From: JABWCE01 sp046154525
GTDB lineage: Bacteria > Bacteroidota > Bacteroidia > NS11-12g > UBA9320
Direction of reading: 5' to 3'
Length of the DNA stretch: 6,816 nt
Assembly: GCA_046154525.1 (NCBI GenBank)
Contig: JBJXDS010000371.1
Coordinates: 1 to 6,816, forward strand
The number at the start of each line of letters is the position of its first letter. Positions within the stretch are counted from its first letter, which is position 1. A program made the translations under genes and the position numbers. Below the pieces are notes generated by a model. It was not told where the DNA came from and searched no databases. It saw nothing but the letters and a program-made list of their open reading frames with translations. This document shows, one piece after another, positions 1 to 6,816 of the stretch.

Positions 1-1
1 G

Positions 2-2293
2 GAAGAAGGCTATTATGAAATAGTGATATCGGCCATTGGCTATCAGAATTATTCACTAAATATTCCGGTAAACAAAAATTTGGTTGTAAAAATTATTTTA
101 ATCGAAAAACATACCGACCTTAAAGAAATAAGAGTTACCAATAAACGGCATGACCCTTCCTGGGATATTATTCAACAAGTGATTGCAAATAGAAATAAGT
201 TAAACACAGGATTATTAAATTATAAATGTTCAGCCTACATAAAGGCTTCGGATATTTTGGTAATAGATTCAACTTTGATTAAAAAAAAGAAAAAAGCAGT
301 AAAAAAAGAGCCATTGAATATTGATTCATTGGAGGCAAGTTTTAAAAAAATATCTCTGCAAATTCCAGATATGAATTTTGCCGAAGTGGATTTGATAAAA
401 TACTGGGGACGACCATCTAACATCAAAGAAGAACGATCGGGTGTAAGAATAATTGGAGATAAATACGCGCTTTATTTTTTAAGCATAACCGATGGGGAAT
501 TCGATTTTTATAAAAATCAGGTAGAACTTGGCAAGCTGTCTGATGTAAAATATGTTTCACCCTTTAGCCCGGGTGCAAATGTTTCTTACAGGTACAAATT
601 TATGGGGTCATATTATGAAGGGGGTCGTAAAATTTATCGTATAAAAATATTACCCCGAAAAATTGGAAACGCATTATTTGAAGGTGAAACTGAGATTTAT
701 GATAGTATTTGGATAATTAAAAGCGCCACCTTTTCAATAAATCCGAACCATGTTCCCATGTATAATTCTTTTGAATTAAGGCAGGAATATGAGTTAAGCT
801 CTCAGGATTTTGTTTTTTTAAAAAATCAAACCTTTACTTACACAAAAAAAGCATCAAATGGAAAACGGGAAGGCAAAACCACAATTCATTATTCAGGCTA
901 TGAAACAAATTTAAAATTGCCTTTAAAGTTTTTTGGTAATGAAATAAGTGCGGCTATTGATTCGGCATACGAGCGAAATACAGAATGGTGGAATAAGCAA
1001 CGGAAAGATAGTTTGAACAAAAATGAAATAACATTTACCAATTATCGCGATAGCATTACAAATATTATTACGAGCCAAAAATATTTAGATTCAATTGATA
1101 AGGTATACAATAAAGTTACTTTTCTTAAATTATTGTGGTGGGGACAAGGTCATGTAAATCGGGATAAAAAATTAAGAGTGGAATATGCCCCTTTGTTTAG
1201 CACCATTCAGCCAGCTCAGATTGGAGGATTCAGAACTAGTTTTTATGTAAGTGTAAATAAAAAATTTAAAAACAAACAGTCCCTAAGCATTTGGCCATAT
1301 TTAACTTTTGGTTACCTTAATTCTGATTTAAAAGGCTCTGTTTATTTTACCCATCTATACAACCCCATAAAAAGATCGAGATATTATATCTACATGGCTC
1401 GTGAGTTTACTATGATAAACAGTTTTGATGCTTATGTCAACATGTTTAGAAGAAGCAATTTTTTTGATCAAAAACGATTACAATTTGGCCATATAACTGA
1501 ACTAATAAACGGCTTGTTTTTTTCATCTTATATAACCTTTAGCGATAGGCAGGATATTACCAGATATAAATTTGCCGAATTGGGCGATAAAATATTTACC
1601 TCACGAAATGAACCCATTGAATTTATGCCTCATAAATCTACCGAAATAAAACTAATTCTGAATTATACACCTTTTCAAAAATATATACGTGAACCAAATG
1701 AAAAAATAATATTGGGAAGCAAATACCCATCCATTTCATTTATCTATAACCAAGGGGTAAAAGGCTTATTTAAGAGTGATGTTAATTTTAGCTATATTCA
1801 AATAGCCATCAATCAAAATATTAATTATGGAAGGATAGGAATAGCTAAGTATTTAATAGGAACAGGTAAATTTTTAAGAACGACAATGCTGCCCTTGATA
1901 GATTATAAATACCAACGGCAAGGTGACCCCTTTTTATTTACAAATCCCTTGGCCACTTTTCAGCTTTTACCAAAAACTTTCCCCACCTTCAACTGGTATT
2001 TAGAGGGGCATTACTGGCATAATTTCAATGGTTTTTTAACAAGTGGATTACCCCCTTTCAAAAGATTTAATATAAATGCTGCCGCAGGTTCATCTATTCT
2101 ATGGGCCTTTGAAAATAAAATGCGACATATCGAAATCTACTATGGAGTTAATAAAGTGTTTAAATTACTACGCCAAACATTTAAATTTGGTATATACTAT
2201 GCCAATGGCTACAATAATCAAGAGGGATATTATCAGGGTCTAAAATTTTCGATTGAAAATTATAACATTAGAGATAATTCCTGGTCTTTTTAG
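2..2293 (+). CDS. DUF5686 / carboxypeptidase-regulatory-like outer-membrane protein, 5'-truncated
   Basis: This is the C-terminal 763 residues of a DUF5686-type protein whose start lies left of the window. The frame is open from base 2, and the visible N-terminus (EEGYYEIVISAIGYQNYSL) is the second half of a carboxypeptidase-D regulatory-like beta-sandwich. That domain normally follows a signal peptide, so the GTG at 23 is an internal Val codon, not the start. The family signature segment DPSWDIIQQVIANRNKLN lies at visible residues 51-68. A Lys-rich stretch (94-102) follows, then the DUF5686 body. From about residue 400 the chain is rich in alternating aromatic and polar residues and ends in Phe, as outer-membrane beta-barrels do. 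Family members are found in Bacteroidota, and their molecular function is not established. I infer an outer-membrane location. The gene faces the DUF3995 gene tail to tail, with a 4-base overlap of the stops. The family call is firm; the barrel topology is inferred. Confidence 0.88.
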   Translation, partial: EEGYYEIVISAIGYQNYSLNIPVNKNLVVKIILIEKHTDLKEIRVTNKRHDPSWDIIQQVIANRNKLNTGLLNYKCSAYIKASDILVIDSTLIKKKKKAVKKEPLNIDSLEASFKKISLQIPDMNFAEVDLIKYWGRPSNIKEERSGVRIIGDKYALYFLSITDGEFDFYKNQVELGKLSDVKYVSPFSPGANVSYRYKFMGSYYEGGRKIYRIKILPRKIGNALFEGETEIYDSIWIIKSATFSINPNHVPMYNSFELRQEYELSSQDFVFLKNQTFTYTKKASNGKREGKTTIHYSGYETNLKLPLKFFGNEISAAIDSAYERNTEWWNKQRKDSLNKNEITFTNYRDSITNIITSQKYLDSIDKVYNKVTFLKLLWWGQGHVNRDKKLRVEYAPLFSTIQPAQIGGFRTSFYVSVNKKFKNKQSLSIWPYLTFGYLNSDLKGSVYFTHLYNPIKRSRYYIYMAREFTMINSFDAYVNMFRRSNFFDQKRLQFGHITELINGLFFSSYITFSDRQDITRYKFAELGDKIFTSRNEPIEFMPHKSTEIKLILNYTPFQKYIREPNEKIILGSKYPSISFIYNQGVKGLFKSDVNFSYIQIAINQNINYGRIGIAKYLIGTGKFLRTTMLPLIDYKYQRQGDPFLFTNPLATFQLLPKTFPTFNWYLEGHYWHNFNGFLTSGLPPFKRFNINAAAGSSILWAFENKMRHIEIYYGVNKVFKLLRQTFKFGIYYANGYNNQEGYYQGLKFSIENYNIRDNSWSF

Positions 2294-2721
2294 TAAGTAG
2301 AACTTGAAAAAAGGGCGGACAGTGCCAATAGTATACACAAAGGGCTATAGAGATAAGTGTCTAGTTGAGCAAACTGACCTTCATTAAATGTTTTTGTAAA
2401 TCCAAAATATCTAAAATTTCCGATAGCTCTAGCTACAAAAATAATACATGAAATACGGTTTCCCCATTTTATGGTTTCATCACTAAGTAATGTATTAAAT
2501 GAGCCGGTTTGAGCCAGGCAAAACCAAGTCATTATGGCCAATGCTGCCGTAAACAATAAAAGTGTAAACCTACCCGGTCTATATGTTTTCTTTTTATTTT
2601 TTGAATAATGTGGAAATGCGTATTTTAAACCCGTTTTCCCCCCAATTAGCCAAAAAAAATACAAGGCGGTTAAGGCAATTAAAACACTGGTGTTAAAAAG
2701 AATTGGGTAAAGTGGATTCAT
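2290..2721 (-). CDS. DUF3995 domain small integral membrane protein
   Basis: This is a complete 143-residue protein with about four hydrophobic segments (roughly residues 6-26, 52-71, 88-101 and 122-140), so it should sit in the inner membrane. It carries the hallmarks of DUF3995 proteins: FWLIGG in the first segment (23-28), a Pro after the following loop (P37), RAIGNFRYFGF (98-108) and FAQLDTYLYSPLC (117-129). The loop at residues 40-51 is strongly basic, which suggests a cytoplasmic side. No biochemical function is known for the family, and I assign none. The ATG at 2719-2721 is the only sensible start, since it gives the expected length and first segment. There is no Shine-Dalgarno sequence ahead of it, only an A/T-rich leader. 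The stop (TAA, 2290-2292) lies inside the end of the convergent DUF5686 gene. A strong hairpin upstream separates it from the T9SS gene, so it probably has its own promoter, though I found no consensus one. Confidence 0.85.
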   Translation of the reverse strand: MNPLYPILFNTSVLIALTALYFFWLIGGKTGLKYAFPHYSKNKKKTYRPGRFTLLLFTAALAIMTWFCLAQTGSFNTLLSDETIKWGNRISCIIFVARAIGNFRYFGFTKTFNEGQFAQLDTYLYSPLCILLALSALFSSSTY

Positions 2722-2753
2722 AAAATTTTGACTGCAATAATAATCTTTTAAAG

Positions 2754-2787
2754 CAAAACAGCATCAGATTATTCTGATGCTGTTTTG
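2754..2787 (-). terminator. Perfect 15-bp stem-loop, likely intrinsic terminator of the T9SS gene (possibly bidirectional)
   Basis: The arms CAAAACAGCATCAGA (2754-2768) and TCTGATGCTGTTTTG (2773-2787) are exact reverse complements around a 4-base loop (TTAT). On the - strand the GC-containing core CAGCATCAGA/TCTGATGCTG is followed by TTTTGCTTT, a fair U-tract, and the structure starts 25 bases past the stop of the T9SS gene. Because A-tracts and T-tracts flank the core symmetrically, it could also stop + strand transcripts coming from the DUF5686 gene. This is a structural call from sequence only. Confidence 0.75.
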
Positions 2788-2811
2788 AAAATCGAAGTCA
2801 AAAATGTAAAA

Positions 2812-3816
2812 TTATTTTATAATTTTTTGGAAAGAGGTTGAATTAGTGTCAATATTATAGAGTTGAAGATTATAAATACCTGGTGGCAACTTAGATGCGT
2901 CAATAGTGTTGGTAGATAACCCTTCTATTTTTTCACTAAAAACCTGTTTTCCGGTCATGTCAAATAATGTTGCAAGATAATTACTATTACCGTTATTTTT
3001 TAGAATTACCTCGTTGCTTACAGGATTTGTGACAAGTATTTCCGAATGTTTAGGTTTAATGGATTTACCAACATCTAACCCAGATACCATAAACGACATT
3101 TCCTGGAATTCTACATCATAATTGGCCAGATAATACCCCTTATTTTTTGAATACCATACATAATATTCACTTTCCATAGCTTCTTCAAACCCTGGAATTT
3201 TTGTATAAGGTAAGGATCCTTTTTTTCCATAAGCGGTTATTTGATATTTAAAAAGACTTTGAATTCTCATTGCATTATAAGTTCCCATTGGTATTTTTAA
3301 AGTACCCCAGGCATCGGTTTTCGAAATGGCAACCACCTTTGTATCCATCCTTACCGAATCAATAAGTGGCATACCAATATCATCTCCTGTAAAATATACT
3401 TTAGAACTTATAGAATCTTTGTTGGTTGAATTGTAATCCAAAGGAAAATTAAATAATCTTAATTTTTGAAATGTGCCAATATCATCCATTTCTAAAAGCA
3501 TGTCAAGCGATGAACTTGTTTTTTTTATGTGAGCATTGGTGTCGCCATCTTCAATTTCAACAAGGTTTGCATCAATTTTTGCATCGGAAAATGCCGCAAC
3601 CTTTATTGTGAATGGGGTATGTGAAATTAAGGTGGTAAAATCCCATACTTTGTTAGTACCCGGAGTGCCTATTAACGAAGTATGAGATGTGTCGATAGTC
3701 ATTTCATAAACTCCTCTTGAATAAATATCATCGGACGATAGCTGAATTTGTGCTTTTACTTGTGAAGTAAAAAATAGAAAGACGATTAAATAAAGACTGG
3801 TTTTGTTTTGTTTCAT
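2812..3816 (-). CDS. Secreted protein with T9SS type A C-terminal sorting domain, function unknown
   Basis: This is a complete 334-residue protein. Residues 1-22 form a Sec signal peptide: basic MKQNK, a hydrophobic core LYLIVFLFF, and a probable cleavage after VKA (residue 22). The mature part (about 23-250) resembles a recurrent type of Bacteroidota secreted protein: an early GTNKVWDF segment (53-60), then DAWGTLKIPMGTYNAMRIQ (168-186), and an ESEYYVWYSKNKGYYLANYDV stretch near 216-235. I cannot assign an enzymatic or binding role and see no catalytic motif. Residues from about 255 to 334 are a Por secretion tail: a Pro after Asn at 264-265, DMTGKQV (286-292), LPPGIYNLQL (310-319) and the basic end QKIIK. 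This marks the protein for export through the outer membrane by the type IX system, followed by surface attachment or release. It lies 85 bases downstream of murF-alr on the same strand and is followed by a strong hairpin. The secretion call is firm; the function is unknown. Confidence 0.88.
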   Translation of the reverse strand: MKQNKTSLYLIVFLFFTSQVKAQIQLSSDDIYSRGVYEMTIDTSHTSLIGTPGTNKVWDFTTLISHTPFTIKVAAFSDAKIDANLVEIEDGDTNAHIKKTSSSLDMLLEMDDIGTFQKLRLFNFPLDYNSTNKDSISSKVYFTGDDIGMPLIDSVRMDTKVVAISKTDAWGTLKIPMGTYNAMRIQSLFKYQITAYGKKGSLPYTKIPGFEEAMESEYYVWYSKNKGYYLANYDVEFQEMSFMVSGLDVGKSIKPKHSEILVTNPVSNEVILKNNGNSNYLATLFDMTGKQVFSEKIEGLSTNTIDASKLPPGIYNLQLYNIDTNSTSFQKIIK

Positions 3817-3885
3817 GTTTTATATTTTTAAAAGTTAATACAATTTAAACGGACTTAACCCCTAAAGGTTACTTCACTTTTTTTG

Positions 3886-3914
3886 CAATATTAGGTATAA
3901 ACTACTCATACCAA
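3886..3914 (-). promoter_or_regulatory. Candidate Bacteroidota-type promoter for the T9SS gene
   Basis: On the - strand TTG (complement of 3912-3914, preceded by A rather than the consensus T) is followed after 18 bases by TAATATTG (complement of 3886-3893). This is one mismatch from the TAnnTTTG -7 element used by the Bacteroidota primary sigma factor, whose -33 element is TTTG with roughly 19-20 bases between. It would start transcription near 3882, giving a leader of about 65 bases, with its -33 part inside the last codons of murF-alr. In AT-rich DNA such matches arise by chance, so this is only a candidate. Confidence 0.3.
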
Positions 3915-6367
3915 TACACCCGTTTTACACGCGGCGATATGGAAGTTAGAATTTCGTAGGCTATGGTTCCTACTTTTGCGGCCATGTTTTCAATGGAAAG
4001 CCCTTTGCCAAAAAGCAATACCTCATCCCCTTCCTTACATTTAATATTTGAAACATCAGCCATAAACATGTCCATGCATATTTTACCAACGGTAGGTGCT
4101 TTTTTATCATTTATTAAAACCTGCCAGTTGCCGTTGCTCAGTTTTCGGTTTAACCCATCGGCATAGCCAATAGCAACAATCGCAATGGTTCTGTCTTTAT
4201 CACTTACCGAATTAAGGCCATAACTTATACCATCACCGGCTTTTATTTTTTTTATTTGTGAAATATAGGATTTTAAACTTCCGGCCTCGGTAAGTTGGGT
4301 TTTATTAAAATCGGATGGGTCGATACCGTGCAAACCAATTCCCAAGCGAATCATATCAAAAATACCTTCTGGATAATGCAGAACTCCTGCACTATTTAGT
4401 ATATGCAAAAGAGGTTTATTGGGTAATGATTGAGCCAAATGGTCGGCTGTGTTTTTAAATAAACTAATTTGATTTTTGGTAAATTCACTCAATCTTTTTT
4501 CATCACTCCCGGCCAAATGGCTGAAAATACTCTTCACTTCAATTTTAGGATTTATTAAAAGTTCAGCAATTAATTGTTCTACATTATCAAGTGAAAAACC
4601 CAAACGATGCATTCCTGTATCAAATTCAATATGGATGCCATGGCCTGATTTTCCCGAATTTTCACACACTTTTATAAAAGAATGAAGCAACCCGAAGCTA
4701 TAAATTTCAGGTTCCAAATTGTATTCCAACATGGTATCAAAGGCCCGTTCATCTGGGTTCATCACCATGATGGGTTTAGTAATTCCTTTTTGCCGCAAGG
4801 CTACTCCTTCGTCTGTATAGGCCACTGCCAAATAATCTACCCCTGCATCTTGCAATAGTTTGGCCACTTCAAAACTACCCGAACCATACGAATAGGCTTT
4901 TACCATTCCCATGGTTTTGGTTTGCTTGGGAACCAGGGATTTAAAATATCTAAAATTGACCTCAATAGCTGAAAGGTTTATTTCAAAAACCGTTTGATGG
5001 GTTTGTTTTTCCAATAATTTTACTACTTGTTCCAATCCAAAATTTCGGGCTCCCTTTAATAAAATATTTTCGTTTTTAAATGATTTTAAATCAAACTTGG
5101 AAAGAAAATTCTTGGTGGAATGATAAAATGTTTTGTTGGGAATAGTTATAAATACTGAATTAGCTTCCAGTTCAGGGCCTATACCAATAAAGCGGTCAAT
5201 GTCCTTGGCCTTTAAAATAGAATTAACGGTTGAATATAATTCAGCCGATGATTTTTCGGTTTGCAAAATATCGGATAATATCACCGTTCTGCTTCTTGAA
5301 TTATCTTGCCGGGTAATAAAATCAACCGAAATTTCGAAGGAGTTAATATCTGAATTGTAGGTATCGTTTATTAAAATGGTATTGTTGATACCCTCTATTT
5401 TTTGAAGTCGCATTTCTACAGGCTGTAATTCGGTCAGTTTTTTTAAAATAAAATTTATTTCAAAACCCAAATGCAAAGCCGTTAAAAGGCAAGTAGCCGA
5501 GTTTTCAACCGAAGCCAAATCGTCAAATGGTAAGCTATAAATGTATGTTATGCCTTTATATTTTGCCCTTACTTTTTTATCCGGCAACGGGGTAATAAAT
5601 AAATCAGCAGTGGTTCTGGTGTCACTCCAGGTAAGCAATTTTCTTTCTGGTTTACTTTCTTTCCAGTTTCTTAAAAATTCATCTACTTCATAGTTGCCTT
5701 TCTTTGCTATTAGTACATTACAATTTGTAAATAAATCAAATTTTTGAAATACTTTTTGAACTGAATTTTCAAAATTTTCGGAATGGGCATCGCCCAAATT
5801 GGTAAAAATCCCAATGGTAGGTTTTAATATTTCTTCCAAAATTTCCATTTCGCCGGGTTGAGAAATTCCTGCTTCAAAAATCCCCAAATCATATGAATCG
5901 TCCATTTGCCAAACGGATAATGGAACCCCAACTTGTGAATTATAACTTTTAGGATTACGAACTACCCTTAATTTTGAATTCAAAATTTGATACAGCCACT
6001 CTTTTACTATCGTTTTTCCATTGCTACCGGTAATGCCTATTACAGGGTATTCAAACGTTTGCCTATGGTGTGAACATAATTTTTGAAGTGCTTTTACCGT
6101 ATCTTCTACTACAATAAAATTTATTTCCTTCTCAGAAATATTTGGTGGAATATGATTTACAACAAAACATTTTATACCTTCATTAATTAGTTCTGATATA
6201 TGATTATGTCCATCGTTTCGCGGGCCACTAATGGCAAAAAATAACGTAGCTGAGGTGTCAACAATCCTTCGGCTGTCGATACTTAAATACTTAATCTGAA
6301 AATTAGGATTTGATAATTGGGCATTCCCATCTACAATTTGAGCTATGGCAGAAATGCTGTATGACAT
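3902..6367 (-). CDS. murF-alr: Bifunctional UDP-MurNAc-tripeptide:D-Ala-D-Ala ligase / alanine racemase (MurF-Alr fusion)
   Basis: This is one 821-residue cytoplasmic protein with two peptidoglycan-precursor activities. Residues 1 to about 455 are MurF, which joins D-Ala-D-Ala to UDP-MurNAc-tripeptide using ATP. They show the N-terminal substrate domain (SIDSRR, DGH), the P-loop GITGSNGKT (111-119, Lys118), the central FTNLGDAHSENF (188-199), and the C-terminal domain with NDTYNSD (334-340), SDILQ and LLKGARNFG. Residues from about 461 are alanine racemase, a PLP enzyme interconverting L- and D-Ala: MVKAYSYGSG with PLP-Lys490, MHRLGF (Arg588), SYG with catalytic Tyr716, GYADG (735-739), CMDMFMADV and the C-terminal PRVKRVYW. 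All main catalytic residues of both halves are present, so both should work. I chose ATG at 6365-6367; the frame also opens at TTG 6383-6385, six codons upstream, but MSYSISAIAQI is the usual MurF-like beginning. This fusion is a recognised Bacteroidota arrangement. It lies 43 bases after the response regulator gene and may be cotranscribed with it. Confidence 0.96.
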   Translation of the reverse strand: MSYSISAIAQIVDGNAQLSNPNFQIKYLSIDSRRIVDTSATLFFAISGPRNDGHNHISELINEGIKCFVVNHIPPNISEKEINFIVVEDTVKALQKLCSHHRQTFEYPVIGITGSNGKTIVKEWLYQILNSKLRVVRNPKSYNSQVGVPLSVWQMDDSYDLGIFEAGISQPGEMEILEEILKPTIGIFTNLGDAHSENFENSVQKVFQKFDLFTNCNVLIAKKGNYEVDEFLRNWKESKPERKLLTWSDTRTTADLFITPLPDKKVRAKYKGITYIYSLPFDDLASVENSATCLLTALHLGFEINFILKKLTELQPVEMRLQKIEGINNTILINDTYNSDINSFEISVDFITRQDNSRSRTVILSDILQTEKSSAELYSTVNSILKAKDIDRFIGIGPELEANSVFITIPNKTFYHSTKNFLSKFDLKSFKNENILLKGARNFGLEQVVKLLEKQTHQTVFEINLSAIEVNFRYFKSLVPKQTKTMGMVKAYSYGSGSFEVAKLLQDAGVDYLAVAYTDEGVALRQKGITKPIMVMNPDERAFDTMLEYNLEPEIYSFGLLHSFIKVCENSGKSGHGIHIEFDTGMHRLGFSLDNVEQLIAELLINPKIEVKSIFSHLAGSDEKRLSEFTKNQISLFKNTADHLAQSLPNKPLLHILNSAGVLHYPEGIFDMIRLGIGLHGIDPSDFNKTQLTEAGSLKSYISQIKKIKAGDGISYGLNSVSDKDRTIAIVAIGYADGLNRKLSNGNWQVLINDKKAPTVGKICMDMFMADVSNIKCKEGDEVLLFGKGLSIENMAAKVGTIAYEILTSISPRVKRVYWYE

Positions 6368-6372
6368 GGGTG

Positions 6373-6380
6373 CAAAATTA
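6373..6380 (-). promoter_or_regulatory. Possible -7 promoter element just before murF-alr
   Basis: The complement of 6373-6380 reads TAATTTTG, an exact match to the Bacteroidota -7 consensus TAnnTTTG, ending five bases before the ATG. If used, transcription would begin about at the start codon, giving a nearly leaderless mRNA. I found no TTTG or TTG at the expected -33 distance; the nearest TTG is only 12 bases upstream. It may therefore be chance in AT-rich DNA. Confidence 0.2.
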
Positions 6381-6410
6381 GGCAAAAGCCGCCAACCCTA
6401 TTATAGTGTT

Positions 6411-6815
6411 TTAGTTCGCTGCAAAACTCCTTTGGCCCCAGGCCTCTTGTATTATTTCGATAGAAATAGGCTTTTCTAAAAATTCAACCACATACTTATT
6501 GTCTTTTGCTTTTTCAAAATCACGGTTATCAATGGATCCTGAAAGCATATAAATTTTTGTTTTATCCTTAACTGATGCGGGCAATTGTTCAAAGCGATCC
6601 AAAAATTCCCAACCTGTCATGGCAGGCATGTTCACATCTAAAAAAACAATAATTGTGTCCTTTAAATTTTCAGCATTTTCTGACGAAAGGTATTCTAAAC
6701 CTTCCTTCGGTTCAGTAAACGTATGTAAATAATCTAAACCAACTGCACGTTTCACTAATATTGTTCCGATACTGATATTCCACATATCATCATCAATAAG
6801 TAAAATTTTACTTTC
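6411..6815 (-). CDS. Single-domain response regulator (CheY-like receiver), 5' end cut by window edge
   Basis: The frame stays open to the right edge. Its first visible residues, ESKILLIDDDMWN, are the beta-1 strand and acidic pocket of a receiver domain, so only one or a few residues are missing. The ATG at 6783-6785 cannot be the start because it would remove the essential Asp cluster. Visible landmarks are Asp8-Asp10 (metal-binding pocket), the phosphoacceptor Asp60 in FLDVNMPAMTGWEFL, Ser92 in YMLSGSID (the Thr/Ser switch position), and Lys115 in FLEKP. The 134 visible residues end right after the receiver fold, with no DNA-binding or enzymatic output domain. It should therefore act by protein-protein contact or as a phosphorelay intermediate in the cytoplasm. 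The partner kinase is not in the window. It is the first gene of a same-strand run, 43 bases ahead of murF-alr, without a clear terminator between them. Confidence 0.9.
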   Translation of the reverse strand, partial: ESKILLIDDDMWNISIGTILVKRAVGLDYLHTFTEPKEGLEYLSSENAENLKDTIIVFLDVNMPAMTGWEFLDRFEQLPASVKDKTKIYMLSGSIDNRDFEKAKDNKYVVEFLEKPISIEIIQEAWGQRSFAAN

Positions 6816-6816
6816 A

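Noticed and set aside
23..25. GTG as start of the DUF5686 gene
   Set aside because: The frame is open to base 2 and the codons before it (EEGYYEI) continue the carboxypeptidase-regulatory-like domain, so the true start is outside the window.
235..426. Open frame of 63 codons on the - strand
   Set aside because: It is antisense to the DUF5686 gene, low-complexity (poly-Phe from the A-tracts), and has no recognisable motif.
503..518. Perfect 16-bp palindrome GATTTTTATAAAAATC
   Set aside because: It lies within the DUF5686 coding region, is made almost only of A and T, and encodes ordinary residues; one such palindrome by chance is not surprising in DNA this AT-rich.
2244..2261. AATTTTC-GATT-GAAAATT stem-loop near the end of the DUF5686 gene, as a terminator for DUF3995
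   Set aside because: The stem is nearly all A-T, it is inside the convergent coding sequence, and no U-tract follows on the - strand.
3856..3872. TTAACC/GGTTA-type hairpin between murF-alr and the T9SS gene as a terminator
   Set aside because: The stem is only about 5 bp (TAACC/GGTTA) and no U-tract follows on the - strand, so it is too weak to call.
3963..5360. Three short + strand open frames (3963-4166, 4476-4685, 5133-5360)
   Set aside because: All lie antisense within the strongly conserved murF-alr coding sequence and show no protein family features.
6368..6385. TTG start adding six residues to MurF-Alr
   Set aside because: The ATG at 6365-6367 matches the usual MurF N-terminus, and the six extra codons show no family resemblance. 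It cannot be fully excluded.
6783..6785. ATG as start of the response regulator
   Set aside because: The ten preceding in-frame codons encode ESKILLIDDD, the conserved first strand and Asp pocket of the receiver domain.

Overview
The window looks like chromosomal housekeeping DNA from a low-GC member of the Bacteroidota. Four independent signs support this: a secreted protein with a type IX secretion (Por secretion) C-terminal tail, a DUF5686 outer-membrane protein with a carboxypeptidase-D-like N-terminal domain, a fused MurF-Alr cell-wall enzyme of the kind known from this phylum, and an absence of clear Shine-Dalgarno sequences. I cannot name a genus. No RNA genes, insertion sequences, CRISPR arrays or phage genes are visible, and no stretch over 300 bases lacks a gene.

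Layout, left to right. Positions 2-2293 (+ strand) hold the 5'-truncated DUF5686 protein. Its stop overlaps by 4 bases the stop of a convergent small DUF3995 membrane protein (2290-2721, - strand). A 90-base gap follows, carrying a perfect 15-bp stem-loop (2754-2787), the only strong terminator-like structure in the window. Then, all on the - strand, come a T9SS-sorted secreted protein (2812-3816), the bifunctional MurF-Alr enzyme (3902-6367) and a single-domain response regulator (6411-6815), which runs off the right edge and lacks only its first residue or residues.

On the - strand, transcription probably runs regulator -> murF-alr -> T9SS protein -> hairpin, possibly with extra promoters before murF-alr and before the T9SS gene. 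MurF-Alr makes D-alanine and adds D-Ala-D-Ala to the UDP-MurNAc-tripeptide, so it joins supply and use of D-Ala in peptidoglycan synthesis. The other genes have no evident link to that pathway. The DUF5686 protein (outer membrane), DUF3995 protein (inner membrane) and T9SS protein (secreted or surface) are envelope proteins of unknown exact role.

I did not find a convincing undescribed system. The points most worth checking are the transcript architecture around the shared hairpin, the start and possible near-leaderless promoter of murF-alr, and the unassigned T9SS cargo protein.
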